Assembly (NCBI GenBank): GCA_966211675.1
Contig: CBIHPK010000008.1
Span: 1-64,000 of the forward strand
Direction: 5' to 3'
Length of the DNA stretch: 64,000 nt
DNA from: SCUS01 sp966211675
GTDB taxonomy: Bacteria > Myxococcota_A > Polyangia > Polyangiales > Ga0077539
The notes under the pieces are model-generated. The model was not told where the DNA came from. It was given only the letters and a program-made list of their open reading frames with translations, and searched no databases. How positions within the stretch are numbered: the stretch's first letter is position 1; the number at the start of each line of letters is the position of its first letter. Positions 1-9,010 of this stretch are shown here, in pieces. Both the position numbers and the translations under genes were made by a program.

Positions 1-60
1 GGGGGGGGCCCCCCCCCCGGGGGGGGGCGCCCCCCCCCGTTCCCCCCCCCGGGGCGTCCC
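1..60. other. Low-complexity G/C homopolymer stretch at the window edge
   Basis: The first 60 bases are alternating runs of G and C with almost no A or T, unlike anything else in the window. The reading frame of the downstream gene stays open through it (Gly/Pro/Arg codons), but such runs are typical of a contig end with poor base calls. I treat it as a probable assembly-edge artefact and not as biological sequence. Confidence 0.5.
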
Positions 61-882
61 CGGTCGGGTGGGCGGCCCCCCCCGCCGCCGCCCTCGGCTC
101 AGACCCGCGAGCAGAACTACGAGCAGCTCGGCGAGGCGATCGGCAACCTCGTGGTCGCGGCGTCAGGAGGCACGCCACGGTCGATGGGCCGGCGCACCCA
201 CACGGAGTTCCGCGAGGAGGAGTACACGGTGCCGGTCGAGCAGCCCTACCGTTGCCAGACCGTCGTCCGCCACGTAGACGCGACCTTCCGCCTGCACGTC
301 CAGGTGATGGCCCGCACCCATCCCGTCCGCGTCGTCTACCAGCGCGACTTCTCCGAGCACGACGAGGTGCGCACCACCGGCCGACGCGGCTCCGACGACG
401 GCGATCAGGAACCCGAGCCCGTGGACGGCGAGGCCCTGCTCCGATCGCTCCAGGAGCGCACGCTGGAGGCTTTCGCCCGGGAGAACCTCCCGCAGTCGGC
501 GTCGGAGACCCTGCGGTTCGAGGCGTGCGGCGACGCCCGCTGCGGGGCCGCCGTCGGGCTGGTGCGCGCGCAGAACTTCGACGAGGCGATCCGCTCGCTC
601 ACCGAGCTCGTCGAGCAGGACGCCCAGCCGCGCCACCACCGCGCCGTCGCCTACATGGCCGCGGCCCTCTACGACCTCGGGCTGGCGCGCGCGTACTCCG
701 GCCAGTTCGCGACGGGCATCGACGCCATCAGTCGGGCCATCGCGATGTCCCCGGGCCACGACGAGTGGGAGTCGCGCCTGGCGCGCATCCGCGAAATGGA
801 GAGTGCGGTTGGCGTCGTGATCCCGCCGACGCCGGCGCCGCGAGCGAGCCACCCCGTCGTGGGTCGGCGCCCCCCGCGATGA
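1..882 (+). CDS. 5'-truncated TPR-like protein
   Basis: The frame is open from the first base and ends at 882, so the gene is probably cut by the window edge. The first GTG is at 151, but coding-looking sequence (AQTREQNYEQLGEAIGNLVV) precedes it. The C-terminal third (near 560-760) reads as helical repeats with the TPR-like pattern 'RAQNFDEAIRSLTELV' and 'GLARAYSGQFATGIDAISRAIAMSPG'. An N-terminal beta-rich part contains a Cys near 'YRCQTVVRHVDATF'. The repeats suggest protein-protein binding; partner and location are unknown. No signal peptide can be judged because the start is missing. The extreme C-terminus is Pro/Arg-rich and probably disordered. Confidence 0.6.
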   Translation, partial: GGGPPPGGGRPPPFPPPGRPRSGGRPPPPPPSAQTREQNYEQLGEAIGNLVVAASGGTPRSMGRRTHTEFREEEYTVPVEQPYRCQTVVRHVDATFRLHVQVMARTHPVRVVYQRDFSEHDEVRTTGRRGSDDGDQEPEPVDGEALLRSLQERTLEAFARENLPQSASETLRFEACGDARCGAAVGLVRAQNFDEAIRSLTELVEQDAQPRHHRAVAYMAAALYDLGLARAYSGQFATGIDAISRAIAMSPGHDEWESRLARIREMESAVGVVIPPTPAPRASHPVVGRRPPR

Positions 883-1185
883 GTTCGAGCAGCGCGGCGC
901 TAGGTGACGCGTCGCTGGCATGGGGCGACGCCACTGCGAATTACCGGGGCTAGGCGACCCCACCTCTGCGCGCCGGAAGGGTCAGCCTGCCAGGCGCCTT
1001 CGGTCTTCGGCCCATGGCCTGCCGCAGGGTGAGTTCGCCGACGAACGCCTTGGGGCACCCAGGCGCGTAGGCCACGTCGCAAGAGTATCGGCGCTGTACA
1101 AGAGCGCCCCGACGGTGCCTACGATGTCTCGTCTGGGTGGGAATCGTGGCCCCGCGAGACGGGGCCTCAATCTAGAGGGACGACG
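883..1185 (+). promoter_or_regulatory. Intergenic region with a hairpin before the phosphoesterase gene
   Basis: About 300 bases without a convincing gene. The one clear structure is a 7-bp GC hairpin (GGCCCCG, loop CGAGA, CGGGGCC) at 1148-1166, ending 19 bases before the ATG at 1186. It would fold in the 5' leader just ahead of the weak Shine-Dalgarno AGAGGGA. It could be the terminator of the preceding gene without a U-tract, or a translational modulator. I see no convincing -35/-10 pair. Confidence 0.3.
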
Positions 1186-3078
1186 ATGGGCAACATCAGG
1201 GGATGGCTGGCACTGACGCTCACGGCAACCTCGGCCGGAGCGTGTTCTCCCACCGGGACGTATCCTGGCGGGGGCTCGCTCGGCGACGACGTTCCGGCGG
1301 TCGCGCAGGTGGATGCGTTCCGACAGGACGTGCCGGGAGAAGAAGCTCCCGTTGCCCCGCCGGAGGACGTCGAGCCCGTCACCTGCGCCGCCCCCACCGT
1401 CGCGTGTGACGGCGCGTGTGCCGACCTGAGCACGGACGAAGACCACTGCGGTGGATGCGACCAGCGCTGCGTGATGGGGGCAACCTGTACTGGCGGCGTT
1501 TGCCGTATGAACGATCCGTCCCCGCCCACATGCACGCCGCTGGAGAGCCCCTGCGCGAGCGCGATGCGCTGCTGCGCGATGGCGTCCTGCCGGCCGTACC
1601 GCAACGGCGGGGCCGCGGTCTGCTGCCGCGAAGCCAACGAGGCGTGCAGCGCGCCCAACGACTGCTGTGGTCAGATGGATTGCCAGAGAGGTCGCTGCGT
1701 TTGTCAGGCCGCGGGAGCTGCCTGCGCGTCGGACGGCGACTGCTGTGGCCCGGGGCGATGCGTCGCCGGCACCTGCACCGCGCCCGACGTCCCCGTCAGT
1801 CGCATCGCGCACGTCGTCGTGATCGTGCAGGAGAACCACACCTTCGACTCGTACTTCGGCCTGTACTGCCGCGCGGCACCGCAGTCGAACCCGGCGTGCA
1901 ACGCTGGGCCCGCGTGCTGCGCAGGGGCTCCGGCGTACGAGCCGCGCGGGTACAACCCGGTGCTGCTCGACGATGCGCTCAACCTCAATGCCGACCCGAA
2001 CCACAGCCGGTCATGCGAGCTCCAGCAGATCAACGGCGGGCGCATGGACAACTTCGTGAGTGGGTCGACCATCTCTGGTTCGACGTGTTCGAGCGCCTGC
2101 TCTCGGGCGAACAACTATGGGGTCGCGACCAGCGCCACCATGGCGACGTATTGGCGCTGGGCCGACACCTACGCGCTGGCCGATCGGTACTTCCAGCCCA
2201 CCGTCGGGAGCACGTCCGCCAACGACATGTACCTCGCCGTCGCCCAGTACCAGTTCGGGGACAACGACGCGATCCCCGCCAGGGCCGCGGGCGCGGGCTG
2301 CGCCGACCCCCTCGGCGTCTGCCTGGACGGCGTGCCCACGAGTTACAGCGGCCGCACGACGATCGCCGATCTGCTGCTCGCGAACGGCAACTCGTTCGCC
2401 GTCTATGCCGGCGGCTACGCGAGCGCCATCGCAGCAGGTGCGTTGTGCCCCGTCTTCCCCGATGACTGCGATTGGAACCGGATCGTGGAGCCGGTCCTGG
2501 CGCGCAGTTGCCTCTACGACCCGTCGGACATCCCCTTCCAGTACTATGCCCAGCTCCGCGACGACCCGCGCATCATGCGCGACTACACGCGGTTCGCCTC
2601 GGACATCGCAGCCGGCCAGCTCCCCGACGTGTCCTTCTTGAAGGCTCGGACGACCCGCAATGAGCACCCGAAGTTCTCGACGATCACCCGCGGGGTCACC
2701 TTCACCACCCAGGTCGTGAACACCATCATGGCGTCTCCCTACGCGGACAACACGCTCATCCTGCTGACGTGGGACGAGGGTGGCGGCTTCTTCGACCACG
2801 TCCCGCCCCCTGCGCCCGTCGCCACGACCTATGACGCGATGCCCGACGGCTCGCCTGTTCCCTACGGGACGCGGGTGCCTCTCCTCGCCATCGGACGGTT
2901 CGCACGCCGGGGATTCGTCTCCCACGTCCAGATGGAGCACTCGTCGATCGTCCGCTTCCTCGAATGGAATTTCCTCGGCGCCGCACGGATGGGTGGCCTT
3001 GGACATCGCGATGTCGTGGTCCACTCGCTGGGCTCGCTGCTCGACCCCGCGCAGGTAGGGGTGCCCGTGCCGGAGTGA
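1186..3078 (+). CDS. Secreted phosphoesterase, phospholipase C family, with Cys-rich N-terminus
   Basis: 630 aa. The N-terminus has a hydrophobic stretch (WLALTLTATSAGAC) that looks like a lipoprotein or Sec signal, with Cys20 as a possible but weak lipobox. Residues about 65-200 form a disulphide-type region with many CxxC and GGC motifs (for example CGGCDQRC), a tag style common in myxobacterial exported proteins. The catalytic part starts near 205 with HVVVIVQENHTFDSYFG and ends near 530-540 with TWDEGGGFFDH. Both are signatures of the phosphoesterase family (PF04185) that includes bacterial phospholipase C and acid phosphatase AcpA. The expected activity is hydrolysis of phosphate esters such as phosphatidylcholine outside the cytoplasm; the actual substrate cannot be read. 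AGAGGGA precedes the ATG. The gene stands alone on its strand. Confidence 0.85.
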   Translation: MGNIRGWLALTLTATSAGACSPTGTYPGGGSLGDDVPAVAQVDAFRQDVPGEEAPVAPPEDVEPVTCAAPTVACDGACADLSTDEDHCGGCDQRCVMGATCTGGVCRMNDPSPPTCTPLESPCASAMRCCAMASCRPYRNGGAAVCCREANEACSAPNDCCGQMDCQRGRCVCQAAGAACASDGDCCGPGRCVAGTCTAPDVPVSRIAHVVVIVQENHTFDSYFGLYCRAAPQSNPACNAGPACCAGAPAYEPRGYNPVLLDDALNLNADPNHSRSCELQQINGGRMDNFVSGSTISGSTCSSACSRANNYGVATSATMATYWRWADTYALADRYFQPTVGSTSANDMYLAVAQYQFGDNDAIPARAAGAGCADPLGVCLDGVPTSYSGRTTIADLLLANGNSFAVYAGGYASAIAAGALCPVFPDDCDWNRIVEPVLARSCLYDPSDIPFQYYAQLRDDPRIMRDYTRFASDIAAGQLPDVSFLKARTTRNEHPKFSTITRGVTFTTQVVNTIMASPYADNTLILLTWDEGGGFFDHVPPPAPVATTYDAMPDGSPVPYGTRVPLLAIGRFARRGFVSHVQMEHSSIVRFLEWNFLGAARMGGLGHRDVVVHSLGSLLDPAQVGVPVPE

Positions 3079-3180
3079 TGCCTCCGGCGTCGAGGCTGGG
3101 CGCATCAGGCGCGGCACGTGGCGCTCGTTGAAGACGGTCGGGCGGCGGCGAGGAGAGCGGTGGACGGAGGCCGAGAGCGC

Positions 3181-5025
3181 CTACGGGCCCGGCCAGAGCG
3201 TCTTCGCGATCTTGAAGAGCTTGAGCGTGCGGTCGCGGATGTCCTGCTCGGTCCAGGTGCTACGTCCTCCGCCGAAATCGCGGTTCAGGACGAGCGTTCC
3301 GTGTCGGTCGAGTTCGGGGAGCTTCACGTTGGCCGCGTGATTGCTCAGCGAGCTGTTGAACGCCGGCGTGACGAGGGTGAGGTTGCCGAAGTCATGCAGC
3401 AGGGCCGAGCGCGCGTCGCTCTCGGTCTGCGCGGCGGCCGCGCCCGGCAGAGGCCAGTGCGTGGCCCACTTCTGCGGCATGACGTGCTCGACCGAGAGCG
3501 CTCCCTGAACGGTCACCTGGACGTTCTTGACGTTGTGCATCGCCTCTTCGAGCGCTCGAAGGAACATCGTCACGCGGCCGGGGCCGAGCTCCTCGTACGC
3601 GTCGATCTCGCACCAGTCCTTCTCGAAGGCGGCATCGTCGGGCCATTCGGACACCTCGGTCTTGCCGGCCGCCAGGAGGGCGTGGAAGTCCTGCGCGCTC
3701 GGCGTGGCCTGCGCGCGCACGCTGCTGAGAAGCTGGAGGAAGAACTTGTTGTACCCCGAGGTCGAGCGCCGCCCGATCATGCGGCGGACGAGGAAGGACT
3801 CCAGATCACGAAGGATCTCGTGGCGATCCTTGTCGGCCAGCTTCGGCGTGTCGAGCACCCAGAGCACCAGGGGATACACGGTGCTCTGGTCCATCGCGCG
3901 CACCCGCGCAGCGAAGCGACCGACAGGCGTAGAAACGTCGGCCCGGATGATCCGCTCGAAGTGAGCGGCGTTGCGGGTCAGGGTTGCCAGCTCGTCCTCG
4001 ACCGTCGAGAACGCAGTGGCGCCGGGCTTCACCCAGTTCTTGTACTCGTCGAAGAGGTCAGGAATCCGCACGACCCGCGCCGTCTGCGCAGAGAGGTAGT
4101 GTTGCAGGAAGAGGTCGAGCCGAGCGCGCGTGAGGCGGCCCTGACGCTCCTCCTGATCCCACCAGCGGCCGAGCGCAGGGTTCTGCGGATCGAGGTCACC
4201 CTCGAATCGCTTCCAGTAGGTGTGGTGCAGGCGGTCGGCCTCTGCCGGCGACCCCGCCCGTTGGAAGATGTAGTTGCGAAGCAGGTCTGCCGCGAGAAGC
4301 GGAACGCCGCGCGCGTTGAGCGTCTCGAAGATCACCTGCGGGCTCTCGTGCTCCGTCAGGTCGATCTGGACGAGCTCCAGCCGATTCTTGAGGGCGGCGA
4401 GGATGTCGAGCACCCGGTCCTCGGCCGTCACGCCGGCGGTGACCTTCGACGACCAGGCTTTGATCGCGTCGTAGAAGTAGATCCACGCGGCGACCATCGA
4501 GGGGCGCCGGAGCTTCCGCCGACGATTCGTCGGATCGCGATCGGGGAACTCCGTCGCCAGTGCCTCGCGACCCATCGTGCCCATCGCTTTGAGGTACTGG
4601 TCTTGATCCTTGCGCGTGGGCCAGACCTTCCACCGCTCGACGTCTGTATCGACCAGGGGGTGCGGGTTCTGGATGTACGAGCCCGCGATGTTGACCCCGT
4701 GCTGGACCTTGAGGTCGGTGGCGACGGTGCGAAGGGCTCCGAGGAAGAGTTGCAGCGTCGTGAGCCGCTGCTGCCCGTCGATCACCTGGAAGGCCGCGAT
4801 GTGATGTCCCGACGGCGCGACGCCTTGCAGCACGATGGCGCCCAGGAAGTGCGCAGGTCGCGCGTTGGCGTTGGGATCCCGGACGATCTCCGCCATGTCC
4901 CGGACGTCGTCCCAGAGGTCCTCCCACTGCGACTCGCCCCACACGTACGGACGCTGGAACAGCGGGATGACGTACCTCCGCTCCATGGAGAAGAGCTGGT
5001 GAACCTTCGCCGTGCTTGTCTGCAT
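3181..5025 (-). CDS. GmrSD-type type IV restriction enzyme (DUF262-DUF1524 single chain)
   Basis: 614 aa. The N-terminal DUF262 (GmrS-like) NTPase domain shows IPLFQRPYVW at about 20-29 and the diagnostic VIDGQQRLTT at about 81-90. The C-terminal DUF1524 (GmrD-like) His-Me nuclease shows SVEHVMPQKW near 510 and GNLTLVTPAFNSSLSN about 40 residues later. Known members are NTP-dependent enzymes that cleave DNA carrying modified cytosines such as glucosylated hydroxymethylcytosine. The S and D parts are fused here, as in many homologues. I chose the ATG at 5025 because GGTAGGGG lies just upstream; the frame could begin 13 codons earlier. It is the last gene of the minus-strand defence cluster. 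Confidence 0.88.
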   Translation of the reverse strand: MQTSTAKVHQLFSMERRYVIPLFQRPYVWGESQWEDLWDDVRDMAEIVRDPNANARPAHFLGAIVLQGVAPSGHHIAAFQVIDGQQRLTTLQLFLGALRTVATDLKVQHGVNIAGSYIQNPHPLVDTDVERWKVWPTRKDQDQYLKAMGTMGREALATEFPDRDPTNRRRKLRRPSMVAAWIYFYDAIKAWSSKVTAGVTAEDRVLDILAALKNRLELVQIDLTEHESPQVIFETLNARGVPLLAADLLRNYIFQRAGSPAEADRLHHTYWKRFEGDLDPQNPALGRWWDQEERQGRLTRARLDLFLQHYLSAQTARVVRIPDLFDEYKNWVKPGATAFSTVEDELATLTRNAAHFERIIRADVSTPVGRFAARVRAMDQSTVYPLVLWVLDTPKLADKDRHEILRDLESFLVRRMIGRRSTSGYNKFFLQLLSSVRAQATPSAQDFHALLAAGKTEVSEWPDDAAFEKDWCEIDAYEELGPGRVTMFLRALEEAMHNVKNVQVTVQGALSVEHVMPQKWATHWPLPGAAAAQTESDARSALLHDFGNLTLVTPAFNSSLSNHAANVKLPELDRHGTLVLNRDFGGGRSTWTEQDIRDRTLKLFKIAKTLWPGP

Positions 5026-5171
5026 GATTCCCCTACCTCGCACCCCTCGTGCGACGAGCCTCACTTACCATCGGCCGCGGATGGCGCCTACCGCTTCTCG
5101 CCGCGCGGCTTTGCCTTTCGGATGCCGGTTGATCCTTGAATGGCCGCCTGATCCTCGAATCAAAAGCGTGC

Positions 5172-5654
5172 CTATCCGCCCCGCGCGTCGCGCCGGAGCC
5201 GGACGCTCTCGACCTCGAAGCCGAGCTCCTCGAAGGTTCGGCGGGCGACCTCGTTGAACCCCCACGTCTGCGCCTTGAGCTCCGCGACGCCGGTCGCCTC
5301 CGCCTCCCGAGCAAGGGCGGCGACGAGGGCGCGGGCGACGCCTCGCCGTCGCGCGGTCGGGTCGACGGCGATCTGGTCGACCTCGCACCAGCGACGGACC
5401 ACGGTGAACGAGCTCGCATCCCGCGTGTGGAACAGGGCCAGCACGTAGCCCACCGGCCGCCCCTCGATCTCCGCGAGCCAGACCCGTGCCTCCGGGTCCA
5501 CGAGGCGCGCCTCAAACCACGCCGAAACCTCGTCGAGGTGGGTCGGCCCGAAAGTGTCGGGCCGCCGTTCAACGTGGAGTCGCTGGACGATGCCGTTCAA
5601 TCGCGCGAGCTGCTCACCGTCCCCCGCCTCCCCGCGCCTGATGACGACTTCCAT
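5172..5654 (-). CDS. GNAT family N-acetyltransferase
   Basis: 160 aa, one GNAT domain. It starts MEVVIRRGEAGDGEQLARLN, typical of beta1-alpha1. The acetyl-CoA binding motif A is VDQIAVDPTARRRGVARALV at about 100-120, and the C-terminal FEELGFEVES follows the usual GNAT ending. It would transfer an acetyl group from acetyl-CoA to an amine or protein; the acceptor cannot be inferred. The ATG at 5654 is preferred over an upstream start 13 codons earlier because the domain begins there. It lies between two restriction genes, but no coupling overlap ties it to them, so a defence role is unproven. Confidence 0.85.
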   Translation of the reverse strand: MEVVIRRGEAGDGEQLARLNGIVQRLHVERRPDTFGPTHLDEVSAWFEARLVDPEARVWLAEIEGRPVGYVLALFHTRDASSFTVVRRWCEVDQIAVDPTARRRGVARALVAALAREAEATGVAELKAQTWGFNEVARRTFEELGFEVESVRLRRDARGG

Positions 5655-5842
5655 GGTCCTCCGCGGAATGTACCAGGGAACCACTGCGGCCATCCCGCCT
5701 ACGGTTCCGGCGTACCGGGTGAGGTGCCCGGTCTCGACACCCGCCGATCCGTGGATCGGCGACTAGACGCATCTGGAAGGCAAAGTCTCGCCGCGCACGT
5801 CGAACCTCTCCGCAAGCGCGCATCACCGCCGGAAGCACCGAC

Positions 5843-8800
5843 CTACCCGAGCAGCGCCGCGACCCGCGCCTCGATCTCTTGTCCCACCTCGCTCGCCTCC
5901 AGGGCGTCGCGCACCGACCGCCGCGCCGTCGCGAAGTGAACCTCCTCGGAGAGCGACAGCGCCGCGACCTCCTCCTCGGCGCGCGCGCCCAATGCTGCCA
6001 GCGCCCGGTGTTCTTCGACGGTCGCATCGTAGAGCGGGATCGGCAGCTTCCAGACGTACTTGTCGATGTGCCGCTCATCTTTCCCATACGACATCATCGG
6101 CCGCACCAACTGGGTCGTCACCGCCGCGTTGAGGATCGCGCAGAGGTAGAGCGCCTCCTCTGGGGTCGTCGCGGTCGCCCAGTAGAGCGTGTGGTCGATG
6201 ACCGCGCGGAGGTCGTCGACCCTCGCCGCGGCCAAGTGCATGCCCGACTTCGCATAGACGATCCGCGTGGGTTGGATGGGAAACTGGTTGCTCAACCCCT
6301 TCTGGAAGTCGAGACGCTCTCGCAAGGTGAGCCGCTCAGACGATCGGTGTTTGTCCCAGAGCGCCTCGGTCTTCGCGACCCACTTCGACAGCCCTTCGTA
6401 GCCCTGGAGCCGCTCGGTCTGCCCGTCGAGCATACCCTTGCCGTCGCGAGGGATGACCGCGAGCACCGGCTCCCGCAGACGGTACGGCAGCACCGTCTCG
6501 CCCAGGTGGACCGGGCGGATGAACACCGATTCCACTACCCCGTCGAGCGTCGCGAGTTCCTTCCACGGCTTCTTCTCATTGGCGCTCCGCACCGATCGCA
6601 CAGCGACCCGGCCCTGCCCGAGCCCAAGCGCCTTCGCCTGCTTGCGCTCGACCATGAAGAGCACCCGCGGAACGATCGTGGCGCCCTGCCGGAAGTGGCT
6701 GTGGTAGCGCGAACCTTCGACGGTCTCGACGACCTCCTCCGACGCGCCCGCTCGCTGGAGCAGCGACGCCACCTCGGGCCACGCGGCGTTCGTGCGCGGC
6801 AGCCGTCCCGTCCAGATCTCGGCGTTGGGCAACGCGGTGGCGCTCGCGCCCTTCGGACCCCGGCAACCGAACACGACGCTCGCGGCGATGGGGAAGAAGT
6901 GCGGCCGGATCCGTCGCAGGTCCCACGGCGTCTCGAAGACGAACCGCAGGTTGCCCACGCCCTTCGCGTCGAAGGCCCCGGAGCGGAACCCCTCGTACTG
7001 CCCGCGGTCGAGTACCGCGCTCGGCAGTACGAAGCCGAAGCGTCCACCGTCGCGCAGGTAGCGATCGACGCAGCGGACGACGAAGAGGGTGGAGAGGTCC
7101 TGCTGCGTGGCCACCTTGGCGCCGTGCCACAGGTGCCGGGCCTCGCTCATCGCGCGGAAGTCGGCCTGCATCGCCGGGGGCATGAAGCGGTAGGCCAGCC
7201 ACGGGGGGTTGCCCACGAGGACATCCGCGCGGTTCTCGTCGCGGGCGAGCCACTCCGGGCGCGCGAGGTTGCGGAGGTAGTAGCCCCAGACGTGGTCGCG
7301 GCCCTCGTCGTGGAGCCGACACATCAGGTGGAAGCTCGCCGTCACTGTGGTGTCCGCCGACTCAGGGATGCCGAGCGTGCGCAGGGCGCCCTTGATCGCC
7401 GGATAGGGCAGGCCCGGCTTGCGGTTACCGGCGAGCGTCGCGAGCCGATCGATGAGGGCGTCGAAGCGCTGCGCGTCTTCCAGCAGCTCGGCGGGGAAGC
7501 GGAACGTCGGCGGCACAAGCTCGCGCTTGTCGTCAGCGGCGATCGTGAGCTCCTTCGCGTTGAGCAGCGAGGCGCTTTCCTTGCGCCATTGCATCGAGTC
7601 GCCGAGGAAGACCTGCACCCGCACGGCCCCGCGCTGCGAGCTCTGGAGCCGCTCGCGCCCGATGGCGAGCAGGCACGTCACGCGCGCGAAGGTCACCGCG
7701 ACGGGGTGCAGGTCGATGCCGACGACGTGCGACGTGACGCCCTCCAGCATCGCGCGGAGCTTCGTCCCCTTCGCCTTCGCCGCGTCGAGGTACCGGCGAA
7801 TCGCATGGAACAGGAACGTCCCCGATCCGCACGACGGATCGAGCACACGCTGGCGCAGCGGGTCATCGACGACGCGCTCGACGACCTGCTGCGCGAGCCA
7901 GTCAGGGGTGTAGTACTCGCCCAGCCGCTTGCGGGTCTCGGCGCCGATGACGGACTCGTAGAGCACCTTGAGGACGTCGTGCTCGACCTCGCTCCAGTCG
8001 AAGCGGCTGATGCGCCGGGCGAGCGCGCGGACGTACGCGTCACCGCTCGGGACATCGACAACCCAGTCGAAGAAGTCGCGCTCGACGACGCCGTGCACCT
8101 GGGCCTCCTCGAACGACTCGCCGCCCAGGAGCAGCTCCGGCGCGACGCTCTCCAGGTCGAGGCCGAGCACGGCGTGGGCGATGATCTCGGCGCTGTTCAC
8201 GAGCAGCGTGTGCTCGATGAAGAGGTCGTCGCTGTCGGTGAACTGCGTCCCGAGCGCGGTCTCCAGCAGTCGCGCCCAGAGCAGCCGCTTGGTGCGCACC
8301 TCGGGCGCCTCGGCGTTGGAGGCGTAGAGCGCTGCGACGGTGGCACGATCGAGTGCGTACCCCGAGCTGCCGGAGCCGAGCCCCCGACGGATGGCCTCGG
8401 GCGTCGGCTTCACGTCGCGCGTGGTGGCGAGGACGCCTTCGAGCCAGACGCACAACGCCTGCGAGTCGGGCTTCTTCGGGTTGAGGTCGAGCTTCGCGAC
8501 CTCGGCGAGGGCGCCGTCGCGGAGGTGGTAACAGATCCACTCGACGCCATCGGTGAGCACGCCGACGTAGCGCCGCCCGAACTTCTCCTGCCGCGAGGCG
8601 ACGTAGCCCTGGAGCTGCGTCACGGCGTCGACGCGAACGTTGCCGACGCGGAGGTCCTTCTTGAGCTCGATGACCGTCGAGCCGACCTCGACATCGATGC
8701 GCCGCCGCGCGCCCGCGGGCGACTCCAGCAGCACGTTGTGGAGGGCGTCGTCGTCGAGGTTGAGCGGCGCGGTGACGAGGAGCTGACGGACCTGGGCCTG

Positions 8801-8872
8801 CAAGTCGGCCTCGGTCCGCGGTGCGTCGCGGTTGACGAGCCCGGCGATCAGCGTTTCGAGATCAGGCAGCAT
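5843..8872 (-). CDS. Type IIG-like restriction-modification enzyme (nuclease plus N6-adenine methylase)
   Basis: 1009 aa. The N-terminal part carries an Asp followed by an ExK pair (RRIDVEVGSTVIELKK, about 57-72), the PD-(D/E)XK nuclease pattern. The methylase core follows, with GEYYTPDWLAQQVVERV near 320-336, SAM-binding motif I VLDPSCGSGTF near 342, and catalytic motif IV VGNPPW near 552, which is the N6-adenine signature. The remaining 450 residues would hold target recognition. Cleavage, methylation and specificity in one chain fit type IIG enzymes of the Eco57I/BREX-PglX style; no helicase motifs are visible, which argues against type ISP. ATG at 8872. The XRE gene upstream on the same strand is a plausible controller. 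Confidence 0.85.
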   Translation of the reverse strand: MLPDLETLIAGLVNRDAPRTEADLQAQVRQLLVTAPLNLDDDALHNVLLESPAGARRRIDVEVGSTVIELKKDLRVGNVRVDAVTQLQGYVASRQEKFGRRYVGVLTDGVEWICYHLRDGALAEVAKLDLNPKKPDSQALCVWLEGVLATTRDVKPTPEAIRRGLGSGSSGYALDRATVAALYASNAEAPEVRTKRLLWARLLETALGTQFTDSDDLFIEHTLLVNSAEIIAHAVLGLDLESVAPELLLGGESFEEAQVHGVVERDFFDWVVDVPSGDAYVRALARRISRFDWSEVEHDVLKVLYESVIGAETRKRLGEYYTPDWLAQQVVERVVDDPLRQRVLDPSCGSGTFLFHAIRRYLDAAKAKGTKLRAMLEGVTSHVVGIDLHPVAVTFARVTCLLAIGRERLQSSQRGAVRVQVFLGDSMQWRKESASLLNAKELTIAADDKRELVPPTFRFPAELLEDAQRFDALIDRLATLAGNRKPGLPYPAIKGALRTLGIPESADTTVTASFHLMCRLHDEGRDHVWGYYLRNLARPEWLARDENRADVLVGNPPWLAYRFMPPAMQADFRAMSEARHLWHGAKVATQQDLSTLFVVRCVDRYLRDGGRFGFVLPSAVLDRGQYEGFRSGAFDAKGVGNLRFVFETPWDLRRIRPHFFPIAASVVFGCRGPKGASATALPNAEIWTGRLPRTNAAWPEVASLLQRAGASEEVVETVEGSRYHSHFRQGATIVPRVLFMVERKQAKALGLGQGRVAVRSVRSANEKKPWKELATLDGVVESVFIRPVHLGETVLPYRLREPVLAVIPRDGKGMLDGQTERLQGYEGLSKWVAKTEALWDKHRSSERLTLRERLDFQKGLSNQFPIQPTRIVYAKSGMHLAAARVDDLRAVIDHTLYWATATTPEEALYLCAILNAAVTTQLVRPMMSYGKDERHIDKYVWKLPIPLYDATVEEHRALAALGARAEEEVAALSLSEEVHFATARRSVRDALEASEVGQEIEARVAALLG

Positions 8873-9010
8873 CGAGAAACCCCTCCGCGACGGGCGTAGA
8901 AAGCGTCGTCGGTGCCGGTGAGTTACTCCATCTCCCCGCGGGGGTGTCCAGCAATCGCCGTCTCCCGCGTGACCTCTACGATCGCGTCGCGATCGGGCGC
9001 AGGTGGGTGG

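Noticed and set aside
3118..5139. Long plus-strand frame (673 aa) opposite the GmrSD gene
   Set aside because: Arg/Val/Leu/His-rich with no domain; it mirrors the GmrSD gene, a usual effect of high GC on the complementary strand.
5879..8899. Plus-strand frame of 1006 aa opposite the restriction-methylase
   Set aside because: Composition is that of an antisense shadow (very high Arg, His, Val, Leu); the minus-strand product has clear methylase motifs.
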